From contig CAVQYQ010000005.1 of NCBI GenBank assembly GCA_963718195.1, positions 682,001 through 746,000 on the forward strand: 64,000 nt of DNA. Reading direction: 5' to 3'. Positions 47,023 to 55,721 of the stretch are shown here, piece by piece. Position numbers and translations under genes: made by a program. The notes below the pieces were generated by a model. The model did no database searches. It had not been told where the DNA came from and was given only the letters and a program-made list of their open reading frames with translations. Origin of the DNA: MADRE3 sp963718195 (lineage in GTDB: Bacteria > Desulfobacterota > Desulfobulbia > Desulfobulbales > Desulfocapsaceae). Every line of letters starts with the position of its first letter. Position 1 is the stretch's first letter.

Positions 47023-47505
47023 TTAGTAATTATCAGCAAAGCCATAAAATCCACCATTACTGGCTCTGATTATGTCATCATGACTAGCCTTTGCCGTTAA
47101 CGGGGCGACACTTCTACCATCGGCCCCAAGTGAATAAAGGTCAAAATCTGTGTTTAATGGATGAAGAGACCGATCCTTTCTAATCTTTACTCCTGGAGGA
47201 ACATTACTCATGGGATAATACACATATGGGTTGCCCCAAGGATCTGATGGAGCCCCTAGGCCCGCTTCAGCTAGAGTGTCTGGAAAGCGGCCATTATCTG
47301 CTGTGAAAGCAAAAACGACCTTTTCAATATTTTTAAAATCTGAAACGATCGCTACAAGTCTGGCTCTTTCTCGGTAAGCAATGAAATTGGGAATCGCTAT
47401 TGCTGACAATGTGCCGATAATGGCAATTACAACCATCAACTCAATCAAAGTAAACCCTTTAGATGAGTTTGAAGCGTGCTTTCTTTTGAAAAAGGCAAAA
47501 GCCAT
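47023..47505 (-). CDS. Type II-secretion/type IV pilin-like protein (GspG type)
   Basis: 160 residues. The prepilin peptidase site and N-terminal helix are SSKGFTLIELMVVIAIIGTL with Glu5 of the mature form. The C-terminal half PSDPWGNPYVYYPMSN and NTDFDLYSLGADGR is that of GspG, the major type II pseudopilin, where it includes the calcium-binding loop. Size fits. No other secretion genes are near; it is paired only with the HD-GYP gene. It may be an orphan pilin that works with chromosomal type II/IV machinery. Confidence 0.93.
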   Translation of the reverse strand: MAFAFFKRKHASNSSKGFTLIELMVVIAIIGTLSAIAIPNFIAYRERARLVAIVSDFKNIEKVVFAFTADNGRFPDTLAEAGLGAPSDPWGNPYVYYPMSNVPPGVKIRKDRSLHPLNTDFDLYSLGADGRSVAPLTAKASHDDIIRASNGGFYGFADNY

Positions 47506-47916
47506 GACTGCGTTTTGCTACCTCCAATAAAGAATCTCATTTTCCGCTCCTGTTAATTATATGTTAGGGAGAAATTAAATTCAAAATTCCATGAGATTAA
47601 TCATAAAGGGTAGGCATATGCACATTTTCCAACGTGCAAGTTCTATAAGAGGGTTAACTGCTAAAATTCTAAAGCTGCCGAAATCCCAGGAAGATGGTCA
47701 GATTAACACTTTAAATATTGGACATGGCAGCCCTCAGCACAATAATCTTAGCCTTGGTTTAGATTATTCCTGTCTCTTCAGACCAAGCCCTATTGAGTAT
47801 TGTGATTATACCGTTTTATCTGCCATCTTCCGTTCAGAGATGGTGACCCAACAGGGCTGGTATTATTAATCCACACCCTTTTGCACTAACCCCAGCCATT
47901 TCAGACTTACTCAACG
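47506..47916. other. Right part of the element, no supported gene
   Basis: 411 bases. A frame of 83 codons from 47618 (after AAGGGTAGG) reads MHIFQRASSIRGLTAKILKL and on; it has no recognisable domain and odd composition, and I do not call it. The upstream part 47510-47590 should hold the promoter of the pseudopilin gene. Confidence 0.35.
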
Positions 47917-47960
47917 CAGTAAAATTAAGGATTTACAGTTTCGGCTGTAAATCCTTTTTT
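47917..47960 (+). repeat. Right direct repeat (attR-like) with duplicated terminator
   Basis: The 44 bases are identical to 43724-43767, including the stem GGATTTACAG / CTGTAAATCC and the T-run. No tRNA body precedes it, only a weakly similar text (TTACTCAACGCAG). It marks the far end of the inserted element. Confidence 0.85.
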
Positions 47961-48016
47961 TTGCAGACTTTTCAAACTTTCTCAAGCGGATTGACCTTGA
48001 GGCCTCGCATTATAGA

Positions 48017-48616
48017 TCAGGGGATTACCCAGGATGCATCTATCCGATTATCCTCCCAATAAAATTTTGCTCGAATGTGACCTGTCAATTTCAACAACAG
48101 CCAGTCCATTTGATCGAATCGGCATACAATGACGGCAAAATTATTACGAGCCTGCGGGTGGTCAAGCAATTTGTGTGCTTTATAACGGAGAAAACTCGGC
48201 GGATCCAAAGTCGGTTTTTCCGTTGGTGAACCAGGCGGGGTTCCGGAGCTGTAGTTGAATCGACTGGTCAGACGCACTTTTTCCCATTGTAATTCAGCCG
48301 TTTTATCGCCGGTATGAACCGAAGCAGTTCCTGAAAGACGTAGCTGGATACACTTTTCAGGATGATAAAACAACCAGCTCACCTTGGGATTACCTCGGAT
48401 CTGAGAAACCTTGGGAGTTCTGGCATCACAATAACATATCAATGTTCGGTCATTTTCTGAGAACCCCCTCAGGATGACGGTCCGCATTTCGGGCTTGTTC
48501 TCATCCATGCTCGCCAGGGTTGGTCGGTGAAACGGATGCCTGGAGTTTCGAACGCCATTATGGAGGATTCTCCAGCTTGAATTTAGAACGTCGTCCAGTG
48601 TTGAGATATTTTCCAT
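48017..48616 (-). CDS. Pyridoxamine 5'-phosphate oxidase-related flavoprotein
   Basis: 199 residues from the ATG at 48616. The FMN-binding split-barrel features are MRTVILRGFSENDRTLICYC, DARTPKVSQIRGNPKVSWLF and IQLRLSGTASVHTGD. It matches the PNPOx-like family annotated as pyridoxamine oxidase or general flavin reductases, but the C-terminal PNPOx dimer motif is not clear. It stands alone between the tRNA-Pro element and phhB. True substrate unknown. Confidence 0.8.
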   Translation of the reverse strand: MENISTLDDVLNSSWRILHNGVRNSRHPFHRPTLASMDENKPEMRTVILRGFSENDRTLICYCDARTPKVSQIRGNPKVSWLFYHPEKCIQLRLSGTASVHTGDKTAELQWEKVRLTSRFNYSSGTPPGSPTEKPTLDPPSFLRYKAHKLLDHPQARNNFAVIVCRFDQMDWLLLKLTGHIRAKFYWEDNRIDASWVIP

Positions 48617-48634
48617 TTTTTCAAATATAATCAA

Positions 48635-48971
48635 ATGTTAGCATATTACTGAGAGCATTTCTTTCGCTTTGGAGTAGTCCTGTTGCACAACACAAACCTT
48701 AGCCTATTTAAAGGGAGAAGATCGTAATAATTTCAACACCTGTGGCTTGGGTTATTGCCATTACTTGCTCGACCCGTTCAGATCTTTGTCCCTTGTTTGC
48801 CCGCTCCAGATAAATATGTTTATCGGACTCCAAACCGTTAAACCCATCGTTAATCCTGCCTGGCTTTATTTCCTGGATAAACTACTCTATAATCAACTGG
48901 TATCTGAGACTGTCGTCAACCAATCACTTAATGCAACCCTTCTCAATCTGCAATAGCCATAGGAGAAGATT
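48635..48971. other. Intergenic gap without a recognised gene
   Basis: 337 bases between divergent genes. No supported ORF, RNA or repeat is seen. The phhB gene is preceded by TAGGAGAAG at its end. Confidence 0.4.
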
Positions 48972-49265
48972 ATGACCGTAACTAAAGCAACCTCAGCAGA
49001 GATCGACAATTTTCTCCAACACCACTCAAATTGGACTGCTACTGACAACATGCTGCAGCGCACATTCACCTTTCGCAATTTCCGTGAGGCTTTTGGCTTC
49101 ATGACGGAGGTGGCACTCGTCGCAGAAAATAGCAACCATCACCCGGAGTGGGGCAACGTTTACAACCGGATCACCGTTCAACTAACAACATACGATTCTG
49201 GAGGGATTACTCAAAAAGACTTCGATCTCGCTCATCAAATGGATTCAATCGCCTCACGTCGCTAA
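48972..49265 (+). CDS. phhB: Pterin-4a-carbinolamine dehydratase
   Basis: 97 residues. The active-site region NHHPEWGNVYNRITVQLTTY has the two histidines of the family, and the end GGITQKDFDLAHQMD is also typical. The enzyme dehydrates 4a-hydroxytetrahydropterin. TAGGAGAAG stands before the ATG. Phenylalanine hydroxylase is not seen nearby, so a role in molybdopterin or other pterin recycling is possible. Confidence 0.93.
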   Translation: MTVTKATSAEIDNFLQHHSNWTATDNMLQRTFTFRNFREAFGFMTEVALVAENSNHHPEWGNVYNRITVQLTTYDSGGITQKDFDLAHQMDSIASRR

Positions 49266-49280
49266 AAGGAGGATACAAAC

Positions 49281-49523
49281 CTGGAACCGGATATCTCTGA
49301 GATTTCTGCTCTCTACCCTTCGATAAATGCAGGTCTGCTCGCACTGATTTGGCTTGTTCAGGTTATTATCTATCCTGGTATGCACGCCTGGGTCAACAGT
49401 AAGTTTACAGAACTGCTCATGGATTATACTCGACGAATTTTCGTGATCGTCGGCCCGATTATGCTCGCCCAAGCAGTCCTATCGTTACGGCAGGTAATTA
49501 TAGCGCGGAGCTGGTATCGGTAA
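49281..49523 (+). CDS. Small membrane protein with a CTG start, probably shortened
   Basis: AAAAGGAGG at 49264-49272 is followed after 8 nt by CTG, then 79 further codons to TAA with no ATG or GTG near the start. The text ALIWLVQVIIYPGMHAW and DYTRRIFVIVGPIMLAQAVL gives two membrane helices and looks like the first half of a larger family of about 130-150-residue membrane proteins. Here it ends at 80 residues. Start choice rests only on the ribosome site and the frame. Confidence 0.5.
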   Translation: MEPDISEISALYPSINAGLLALIWLVQVIIYPGMHAWVNSKFTELLMDYTRRIFVIVGPIMLAQAVLSLRQVIIARSWYR

Positions 49524-49835
49524 AGCAAGCCGCACTAATCGCTTCCGTCTGAGGCGTAACCACCTTTATTACGGTGCCGCTGCACCGCCGTTAAAGTTCA
49601 GGATACGATGACCGGTTGATAAACCGGCTTATCAACAGAATTGTCCGCGGACAGTCGGCTGGAGCTTGGTCAGTCTATTCGATTGGTGAAGGTAATGGTG
49701 AAAAAATAATTACAGACATAATGTCTGTATTTAAGCTAGGAAGTTGTTACTTTCGAACTATTTATCACGGCTCTTTTTACTAATATCTGAATCCTTTTTG
49801 GCACATGGACAGATAATCGTTAGTCCAGACAATTT
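49524..49835. other. Intergenic gap without a recognised gene
   Basis: 312 bases between the small membrane protein and the next short ORF. No supported gene, RNA or terminator is seen. The first part could be the lost 3' half of the preceding gene, but no frame there resembles a membrane protein. Confidence 0.35.
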
Positions 49836-50060
49836 TTAATCTGATCTTTCCTCCGCAGGTATTATAACCTGACCTTCTGGAATTACAGACGATTTATTTA
49901 ACTCAAGTGCCTGATTCGGGTCAATTTCATTCGCCATAACCTCAGGTATACGCATAACCGCTTGTGCGACTAGAAAATACTTCTGATGGGCCGTTTGCTT
50001 CCTATCCGTTTTGTACGTAACACCATTTTTCAATGGCGCCAAGCTGAATCTTCGATCCAT
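49836..50060 (-). CDS. Hypothetical 74-residue protein
   Basis: An open frame from ATG (MDRRFSLAPLKNGVTYKTDR and on to VIIPAEERSD) with GAAAGAAA before it. It is soluble, with mixed charge and no motif that I know. RNA polymerase omega was considered because of size but the conserved N-terminal text of omega is missing. It might be a small conserved protein or a chance frame. Confidence 0.35.
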   Translation of the reverse strand: MDRRFSLAPLKNGVTYKTDRKQTAHQKYFLVAQAVMRIPEVMANEIDPNQALELNKSSVIPEGQVIIPAEERSD

Positions 50061-50503
50061 TTTCTTTCAAGATTAAAAGAACTTTTAAGAGCTCTTATGA
50101 CGCGGGTATTCTCTCTATTCATTTCTTTTTCTTTCGCTTGACAAGGAAATATAAGGTACTGTATATCATAGTGTGTAACAGTGTTCTTTTTTTGCTGTAT
50201 TATACTTCATTAGTTAAAATTTATAAATATGTATTATCATATATTTATGGTATTTTTTTGGCATGTAACACTTATTTTTTAATCGATCATATTCAACATA
50301 TCAACTTAATTGTATTATTATTTTAACACTTTAAATTTAATGTATTAAATGATAAACAGGTGATTTCGAACTGTTTGTCTGATGGTCAGTAACGATAACA
50401 ATGTTTACAAGAGAGAATAGAGGTGAGAAATATCTAAATAATCCCACTGATCGGGAACAAGCGTATCACTATTAAAATGATAAAACCAGCGGGAGTATGA
50501 GCT
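50061..50503. other. AT-rich gap upstream of the decarboxylase operon
   Basis: 443 bases. The part 50150-50360 is very AT-rich, with runs such as TTTATAAATATGTATTATC. No gene is seen. It probably holds the promoter region of the operon that starts at 50504. Confidence 0.4.
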
Positions 50504-52051
50504 ATGTCTGTTGATAAACGAAAAATTTTACAGCAGAAAAAAGAGAAGATCTCTCTTGGCGGAGGTTTGCAGAGAATCGAAAAACAGCATGCCAAAGGCA
50601 AGATGTCTGCCCGGGAAAGGCTCGAATATTTTTTTGATGATGGAACGTTTATCGAGCTGGATGTTTTTGTCAAAAACAGAAGTACCCGATTCGGCATGGA
50701 TAAGATGGAATTTGAGGGCGAATCAGTGGTCACCGGCTACGGCATGGTAGACGGCAGATTGGTGTATGCCTTCAGCCAGGATTTCACCGTTACCGGCGGC
50801 GCACTTGGAGAGATGCATGCAAAAAAGATTGTCAAGGCCATGGATGGCGCCATCAAGGTAGGTGCCCCGATAATCGGCTTGAACGATTCCGGTGGAGCCA
50901 GGATCCAGGAGGCTGTAGATGCGCTCTCAGGATACGGGGATCTTTTCTTTAGAAACGCTATCTATTCAGGAGTGGTACCCCAGATCTCTGCCATTATGGG
51001 TCCTTGTGCAGGCGGTGCCGTCTATTCTCCTGCCCTTACAGACTTTGTGTTCATGGTCGATAAGACATCACAGATGTTCATTACCGGACCACAGGTAATC
51101 AAGACCGTTACCGGAGAGCTTGTTTCATCCGAAGAACTTGGCGGGGCTCTGACGCATAACAGTATCAGCGGCAATGCCCATTTTTTGGCCAATTCCGACC
51201 GAGATTGTCTTGATGCTATCCGTCGGTTACTGAGTTTTCTCCCGTCCAACAACATGGAAAGTGCTCCACGTGCTCGCCTGGCTGAAGATATCAACCGCCA
51301 GATTGAACATCTCAATGAACTGATCCCAGACAGTCCAAATAAACCGTATGACATACATGATGTCTTCATCCCGATCATTGACGCTGGAGACTTTATGGAA
51401 TACCAGCCTTATTTTGCTAAAAACCTGGTAACCGGATTTGCCAGAATCAACGGGAGGTCTGTCGGCATTGTAGCCAACCAGCCGCAGGTAATGGCCGGTT
51501 GTCTGGATATGAATGCAGGAGATAAGGCAGCTCGTTTTGTCAGGACTTGCAACGCCTTCAACATCCCGCTGCTTACAATTGTTGATGTTCCCGGCTTCCT
51601 ACCCGGAACGACACAGGAGTATGGTGGCATCATCAGGCACGGTGCCAAAATACTCTATGCATTCAGTGAGGCAACTGTCCCCAAGTTGACGCTGATAACA
51701 AGAAAGGCCTATGGCGGTGCTTATGTTGCCATGTGTTCCAAATCCCTTGGGGCGGATATGGTTTTTGCCTGGCCAACAGCAGAAATTGCTGTTATGGGCT
51801 CTGACGGCGCTGTTAATATTATCTTCAGGAAGGAGATCAACAAGGCAGAAGACAAGGAAGAGACCCACCGGCGAATACTTGAAGAATATTCTGCAGAATT
51901 TGCCACACCATATAAAGCTGCTGAACGAGGATTTGTAGACGATATCATTGAGCCCCAAGCCACGCGGCAACGAGTCATTGACGCCTTTAATATGCTGGAA
52001 GGAAAAAGAGAAAAAAGACCACCGAAAAAACATGGTAACATGCCGCTTTAG
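50504..52051 (+). CDS. mmdA: Carboxyltransferase (alpha) subunit of a Na+-pumping methylmalonyl-CoA-type decarboxylase
   Basis: 515 residues of the acyl-CoA carboxyltransferase family. The two half-sites show NDSGGARIQEAVDALSGYGD with GPCAGGAVYSPALTDF, and DVPGFLPGTTQEYGGIIRHG with ITRKAYGGAYVAM. It moves the carboxyl group of (methyl)malonyl-CoA to biotin. Size and sequence favour methylmalonyl- or propionyl-CoA type over glutaconyl-CoA. The three following genes (membrane anchor, biotin carrier, Na+-translocating beta subunit) fix it as part of a decarboxylase sodium pump and not a biotin-carboxylase system. Confidence 0.9.
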   Translation: MSVDKRKILQQKKEKISLGGGLQRIEKQHAKGKMSARERLEYFFDDGTFIELDVFVKNRSTRFGMDKMEFEGESVVTGYGMVDGRLVYAFSQDFTVTGGALGEMHAKKIVKAMDGAIKVGAPIIGLNDSGGARIQEAVDALSGYGDLFFRNAIYSGVVPQISAIMGPCAGGAVYSPALTDFVFMVDKTSQMFITGPQVIKTVTGELVSSEELGGALTHNSISGNAHFLANSDRDCLDAIRRLLSFLPSNNMESAPRARLAEDINRQIEHLNELIPDSPNKPYDIHDVFIPIIDAGDFMEYQPYFAKNLVTGFARINGRSVGIVANQPQVMAGCLDMNAGDKAARFVRTCNAFNIPLLTIVDVPGFLPGTTQEYGGIIRHGAKILYAFSEATVPKLTLITRKAYGGAYVAMCSKSLGADMVFAWPTAEIAVMGSDGAVNIIFRKEINKAEDKEETHRRILEEYSAEFATPYKAAERGFVDDIIEPQATRQRVIDAFNMLEGKREKRPPKKHGNMPL

Positions 52052-52066
52052 TAAGGAGACACAGGT

Positions 52067-52492
52067 ATGGACACAGTAGAACTCTTAACCAAATTTGCCG
52101 ATCCCGAGACCATGAGAGCCCTCACAACAACCCAGAGAGTGGTCGCCGGACTGATTACGACTGCATTGGGAATGGGGATTACTTTTATTTCTCTTGTTAT
52201 CCTGCAGATAATAATAGTCATCATGGCTAAATTAACTGCTGAGAATACGGTCAAAAAAGAGAAGGTAAAACCACTTGCGACCACCGAGGAAAAAGGCACT
52301 GATGCTGACAAGCTGCTGCAAGATGAGGAAATCGTCGCGGCCATCACCACCTCACTGGCCTTACAATTAAAAACCTCGGTCAGCAATATTGTCATCCGAA
52401 ATATTGAGAAGGTGGAATCATCTTCACCTGCCTGGCACAAAGCTGGGCTTGCTGAGCATATGAAAAATTCACTGCAGGGATTGGGGAGGTGA
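52067..52492 (+). CDS. Small membrane-anchor (OadG/MmdD-type) subunit of the decarboxylase pump
   Basis: 141 residues. One membrane helix (about 27-53, AGLITTALGMGITFISLVIL) near the N-terminus is followed by a charged cytoplasmic tail. The C-terminal third (DEEIVAAITTSLALQLKTSV) is a helix like the ends of OadG/MmdD subunits, which hold the carboxyltransferase on the membrane. AAGGAGACAC lies before the ATG, 15 nt after mmdA. It overlaps the region of the next gene's ribosome site. Confidence 0.82.
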   Translation: MDTVELLTKFADPETMRALTTTQRVVAGLITTALGMGITFISLVILQIIIVIMAKLTAENTVKKEKVKPLATTEEKGTDADKLLQDEEIVAAITTSLALQLKTSVSNIVIRNIEKVESSSPAWHKAGLAEHMKNSLQGLGR

Positions 52493-52497
52493 ACATC

Positions 52498-52902
52498 ATG
52501 AGGCAATTTCGAGTTCTTGTAAACGGTAATGAATATACGGTTGCTATTGAGGAATTACCGGAAACCGGTGTCAAATCGCTTAACGGTGCAGCAGCACCAG
52601 AACAGTCAGAACCCTCCGCACCAAGACCGATATCTCAAAAGAAACCAGCGGTTGCCAATAACCCCAAACCAGAGGCTAATGATGAGGCGTCAGGTTTTAT
52701 TACGGCAGCAATGCCGGGAACTATTCTCGAGGTAAAATGTGCAGTAGGGGATAGTGTGTTACGCGGTGAGGCCCTACTCATACTGGAAGCCATGAAAATG
52801 GAAAATGAGATTATGGCCCCCTGCGACGGAGTTATCGCTGAAATCCATGTCGCTGTTGGCGCTTCTGTAAATTCAGGCGATCTGCTCATGGTCATCTCAT
52901 AA
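52498..52902 (+). CDS. mmdC: Biotin carboxyl carrier subunit of the decarboxylase pump
   Basis: 134 residues from the ATG at 52498, 8 nt after GGGGAGG. The N-terminal strands are followed by a proline- and alanine-rich linker (residues 30-65). The biotinyl domain holds EAMKMEN with the biotinylated lysine at residue 100. A flexible linker of this kind lets the biotin arm swing between the carboxyltransferase and the membrane subunit. A GTG three codons upstream is possible but overlaps the previous stop. Confidence 0.93.
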   Translation: MRQFRVLVNGNEYTVAIEELPETGVKSLNGAAAPEQSEPSAPRPISQKKPAVANNPKPEANDEASGFITAAMPGTILEVKCAVGDSVLRGEALLILEAMKMENEIMAPCDGVIAEIHVAVGASVNSGDLLMVIS

Positions 52903-52920
52903 CCAAGCAGGAGGTGCACT

Positions 52921-54084
52921 ATGCTTGAGGCATTTTTGCAATTTTTACAAAGCACCGGTTTTTATGGACTGAATTTCGGTGTTGTACTGATGATGGCAAT
53001 CTCCTGCCTGCTTTTGTATCTAGCAATTGTAAAAGGATTTGAACCTTTATTGCTGGTCCCGATTGCCTTCGGTGTGCTGCTTACCAATCTGCCATTTGCT
53101 GGATTAATGGCACCACCGGTAATGGAAATTACCGAAGAGGTTATACATACCCTTGAGCCGGGCGGACTCCTTTACTATCTGTTTCAGGGAGATCATCTCG
53201 GCATATTTCCGCCGCTTATTTTTCTTGGCGTCGGGGCGATGACGGATTTCGGTCCACTGATTGCCAACCCTAAATCCCTACTGCTTGGTGCAGCTGCACA
53301 GTTTGGTATCTTTGTCACCTTTATGGGAGCCATTGGGTCCGGACTTTTCACTGCACAGGAAGCGGCTTCAATTGGTATTATTGGAGGTGCTGACGGTCCC
53401 ACCGCAATATTTCTCTCTTCAAAACTTGCGCCGCACCTCCTTGGTGCCATAGCTATTGCCGCCTATTCCTATATGGCGCTCGTCCCGATAATTCAACCTC
53501 CGATTATGCGGCTGCTGACCACGAAAAAAGAACGAATCATTAAAATGGAACAATTGCGGCATGTCTCTCAAAAAGAGAAAATTTTATTTCCAATCATCGT
53601 CACAATCGTTGTTTCACTCATCGTGCCGCCGGCAGCGACGCTTGTCGGCATGCTGATGCTTGGAAACCTCTTCAGGGAGTGCGGAGTGGTCGGACGACTG
53701 GAAGACACAGCTAAAAATGCGTTGATAAATATCATTACTATTTTCCTTGGCGTAACTGTTGGCGCTACTGCCACAGCAGAGCAGTTTCTCAAAGTGGAGA
53801 CTTTGGCCATACTAACACTTGGCATCATTGCTTTTGCAATTGGCACCGCATCCGGGGTCCTGATAGCCAAATTGATGAACAAAGTGATGAATGTAAAAAT
53901 TAATCCATTGATCGGTTCTGCAGGTGTGTCTGCTGTTCCCATGGCAGCCAGAGTATCCCAAGTCGTCGGCCAGAAGGAGGAACCCACCAATTTTCTCCTC
54001 ATGCATGCGATGGGTCCAAACGTTGCGGGCGTTATTGGTTCTGCTGTATCGGCAGGGGTTCTCCTTTCCTTATTTGGCACCTGA
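52921..54084 (+). CDS. mmdB: Na+-translocating decarboxylase beta subunit
   Basis: 387 residues, about nine to eleven membrane helices. The Na+ and decarboxylation motif is GIIGGADGPTAIF, the Asp of which is essential in OadB. A later text, GSAGVSAVPMAARVSQVVG, is also conserved. It decarboxylates carboxybiotin and pumps Na+ outward. It is 18 nt after the biotin carrier gene, with AGGAGGTG before the ATG. The pump would conserve energy from methylmalonyl-CoA decarboxylation. Confidence 0.94.
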   Translation: MLEAFLQFLQSTGFYGLNFGVVLMMAISCLLLYLAIVKGFEPLLLVPIAFGVLLTNLPFAGLMAPPVMEITEEVIHTLEPGGLLYYLFQGDHLGIFPPLIFLGVGAMTDFGPLIANPKSLLLGAAAQFGIFVTFMGAIGSGLFTAQEAASIGIIGGADGPTAIFLSSKLAPHLLGAIAIAAYSYMALVPIIQPPIMRLLTTKKERIIKMEQLRHVSQKEKILFPIIVTIVVSLIVPPAATLVGMLMLGNLFRECGVVGRLEDTAKNALINIITIFLGVTVGATATAEQFLKVETLAILTLGIIAFAIGTASGVLIAKLMNKVMNVKINPLIGSAGVSAVPMAARVSQVVGQKEEPTNFLLMHAMGPNVAGVIGSAVSAGVLLSLFGT

Positions 54085-54822
54085 TCCTGTCATTCTGTCT
54101 TTGCATGTACCCCCTTCAACAGAGGATAGTGGTGACAGCGCTTCATTACGTGGAGAAGAGACTTCAAAGAGAGATAGTATGAGCACTAAAGAGTCACTTT
54201 GCCTTGAGAATTAGAGCCATTACGGTATGCTTATTTGGCTGAAGGTATCTCCTGCGTATCCGTGACAAATTCTGATGGCAACCCGACCACGCAATTTCGC
54301 TATCACTGCCGGCCTCGTGAATATCTGTTTGACATGTCAAGCTAATAGTAACTTAAGCTCACCATCATTGAAGCTGAGCCTTCTCATATTTTATACCCTG
54401 AGAAGTAAGGTTAGGAATCATTCCAGTCTATAATAGTGAAAGAATTTACCATTTACCTATATATTTACTACCATTGCATTGTTGTCTAACGACCATATAG
54501 TGTGGCTATGATTGGTAATGATAAACGTCTGACATAACCATTAATAACATGCTGACAAATATTATAATCTCGATCAGTTAGCTGCATATTTTTGTCCTGT
54601 TGGATGATTTATCCAGCGTATAATCACGGCAATCAACCAAGTGAATAGAGCGGGAGATTACAGATTCGTGATGGTACCCAGAGTCTGATTGCCATATCAT
54701 TGAAAATTGGTGGCCATGGCATTGCACTCTACATCAACAATTTCCAATTTTTGCTATCTGTTGAGATTGTGAGATCACATATTGCCCCGACAAAACATAA
54801 AACCATAGTACTGGAGATCCCA
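54085..54822. other. Gap of 738 bases without a recognised gene
   Basis: The stretch contains scattered short frames only. A frame in line with the nitroreductase starts at 54700 but lacks a ribosome site. No tRNA, clear terminator or repeat is seen. The composition is AT-rich near 54400-54560. Confidence 0.4.
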
Positions 54823-55434
54823 ATGAATACGAAGGAAGCAGTCTACAAAAGACGTGCCATAAAACACTTTGATGCTCAGCATAGGTTAACACCGGAGGAA
54901 GAACACACCCTGCTGGATGCTACGATCCAGTCTCCCACGAGTTTTAATATTCAGCATTGGCGCTTTGTGATACTTCGTGACCCGGAACTGCGGGCCAGAA
55001 TAAGAAATGAGTATGGAAATGATCAAGCTCAAATGACCGATGCTTCATTGCTAATTTTGTTTACCGCGGATGTTATGGCATGGCAGAAGAACCCGGAACG
55101 ATATTGGGTAAATGCACCGGAAGAAGTAGCTGATCTTCTCGTCAATTGGATGGGCCCTTTTCACCAGGGACGTGAATGGCTTCAACGTGATGAAGCGCAG
55201 CGGTCGATCGGCATGGCGCTGCAAACATTGATGTTGGTCGCGGAGGATATGGGGTATCAATCATGCCCAATGATTGGCTTTGATATCGACAAGGTCGCGG
55301 AATTGATCGGCTTGCCCAAGGATCACGTAATGGGACCGATGGTAGCGATCGGCAAGGGAATCAAAGATTCCTGGCCAAAGCCTGGTCAGCTTCCACTGAA
55401 AGAGATCGTTTTTGAGAATTCCTTTCATGGGTAA
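54823..55434 (+). CDS. Nitroreductase-family flavoprotein
   Basis: 203 residues from the ATG at 54823 with CTGGAG before it. FMN-binding text at the N-terminus is YKRRAIKHFDAQHRLT and SPTSFNIQHWRFVILRDPEL; the later GMALQTLMLVAEDMGYQSCP and the end of the protein fit the family. It reduces nitro groups, quinones or related compounds with NAD(P)H. No close operon partner is seen; the efflux operon follows after about 290 bases with no gene in between. Confidence 0.9.
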   Translation: MNTKEAVYKRRAIKHFDAQHRLTPEEEHTLLDATIQSPTSFNIQHWRFVILRDPELRARIRNEYGNDQAQMTDASLLILFTADVMAWQKNPERYWVNAPEEVADLLVNWMGPFHQGREWLQRDEAQRSIGMALQTLMLVAEDMGYQSCPMIGFDIDKVAELIGLPKDHVMGPMVAIGKGIKDSWPKPGQLPLKEIVFENSFHG

Positions 55435-55721
55435 ACCAAGGAAAAAAATGAACACTGAAGTCAAGGAATGACTTGCACCCCATCGGCACTGGCAAACGCT
55501 CTCGCCCCGCCCATGTTCTTGTATCCTGAGCAGGTTGCTCAGCAGGTGTGTTTTTACAACGCGCCCGTGAATTCCCAGTGCGCAGCTGCCTGGTGCAGCT
55601 TGTTGTTCATTAACCCGTTCCAGGTAAAGCGATTTGATGACAATAACCCCTGTGGTCAGTTGGGATTGTCGACCATTCTGACTGCATACATGGTTAAAAG
55701 TGAGATGCCACAGAGTAAGCA

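Larger units (their letters stand above)
43724..47960. mobile_element. 4.2-kb inserted element at tRNA-Pro
   Basis: The segment is bounded by perfect 44-bp direct repeats, the left one overlapping the 3' end of tRNA-Pro. Inside are a truncated serine recombinase, a second recombinase tail, a 42-aa small protein, an HD-GYP sensor and a pseudopilin. The content is visibly richer in A and T than the core genes on either side. No intact integrase is left, so it looks immobile now. The cargo pair HD-GYP/pseudopilin is intact. Confidence 0.75.

Noticed and set aside
47591..47869. 92-codon frame at the right end of the tRNA-Pro element
   Set aside because: No domain, odd composition and a weak start; not called as a gene.
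49836..50060. RNA polymerase omega subunit
   Set aside because: The size is near, but the conserved N-terminal text of RpoZ is absent.
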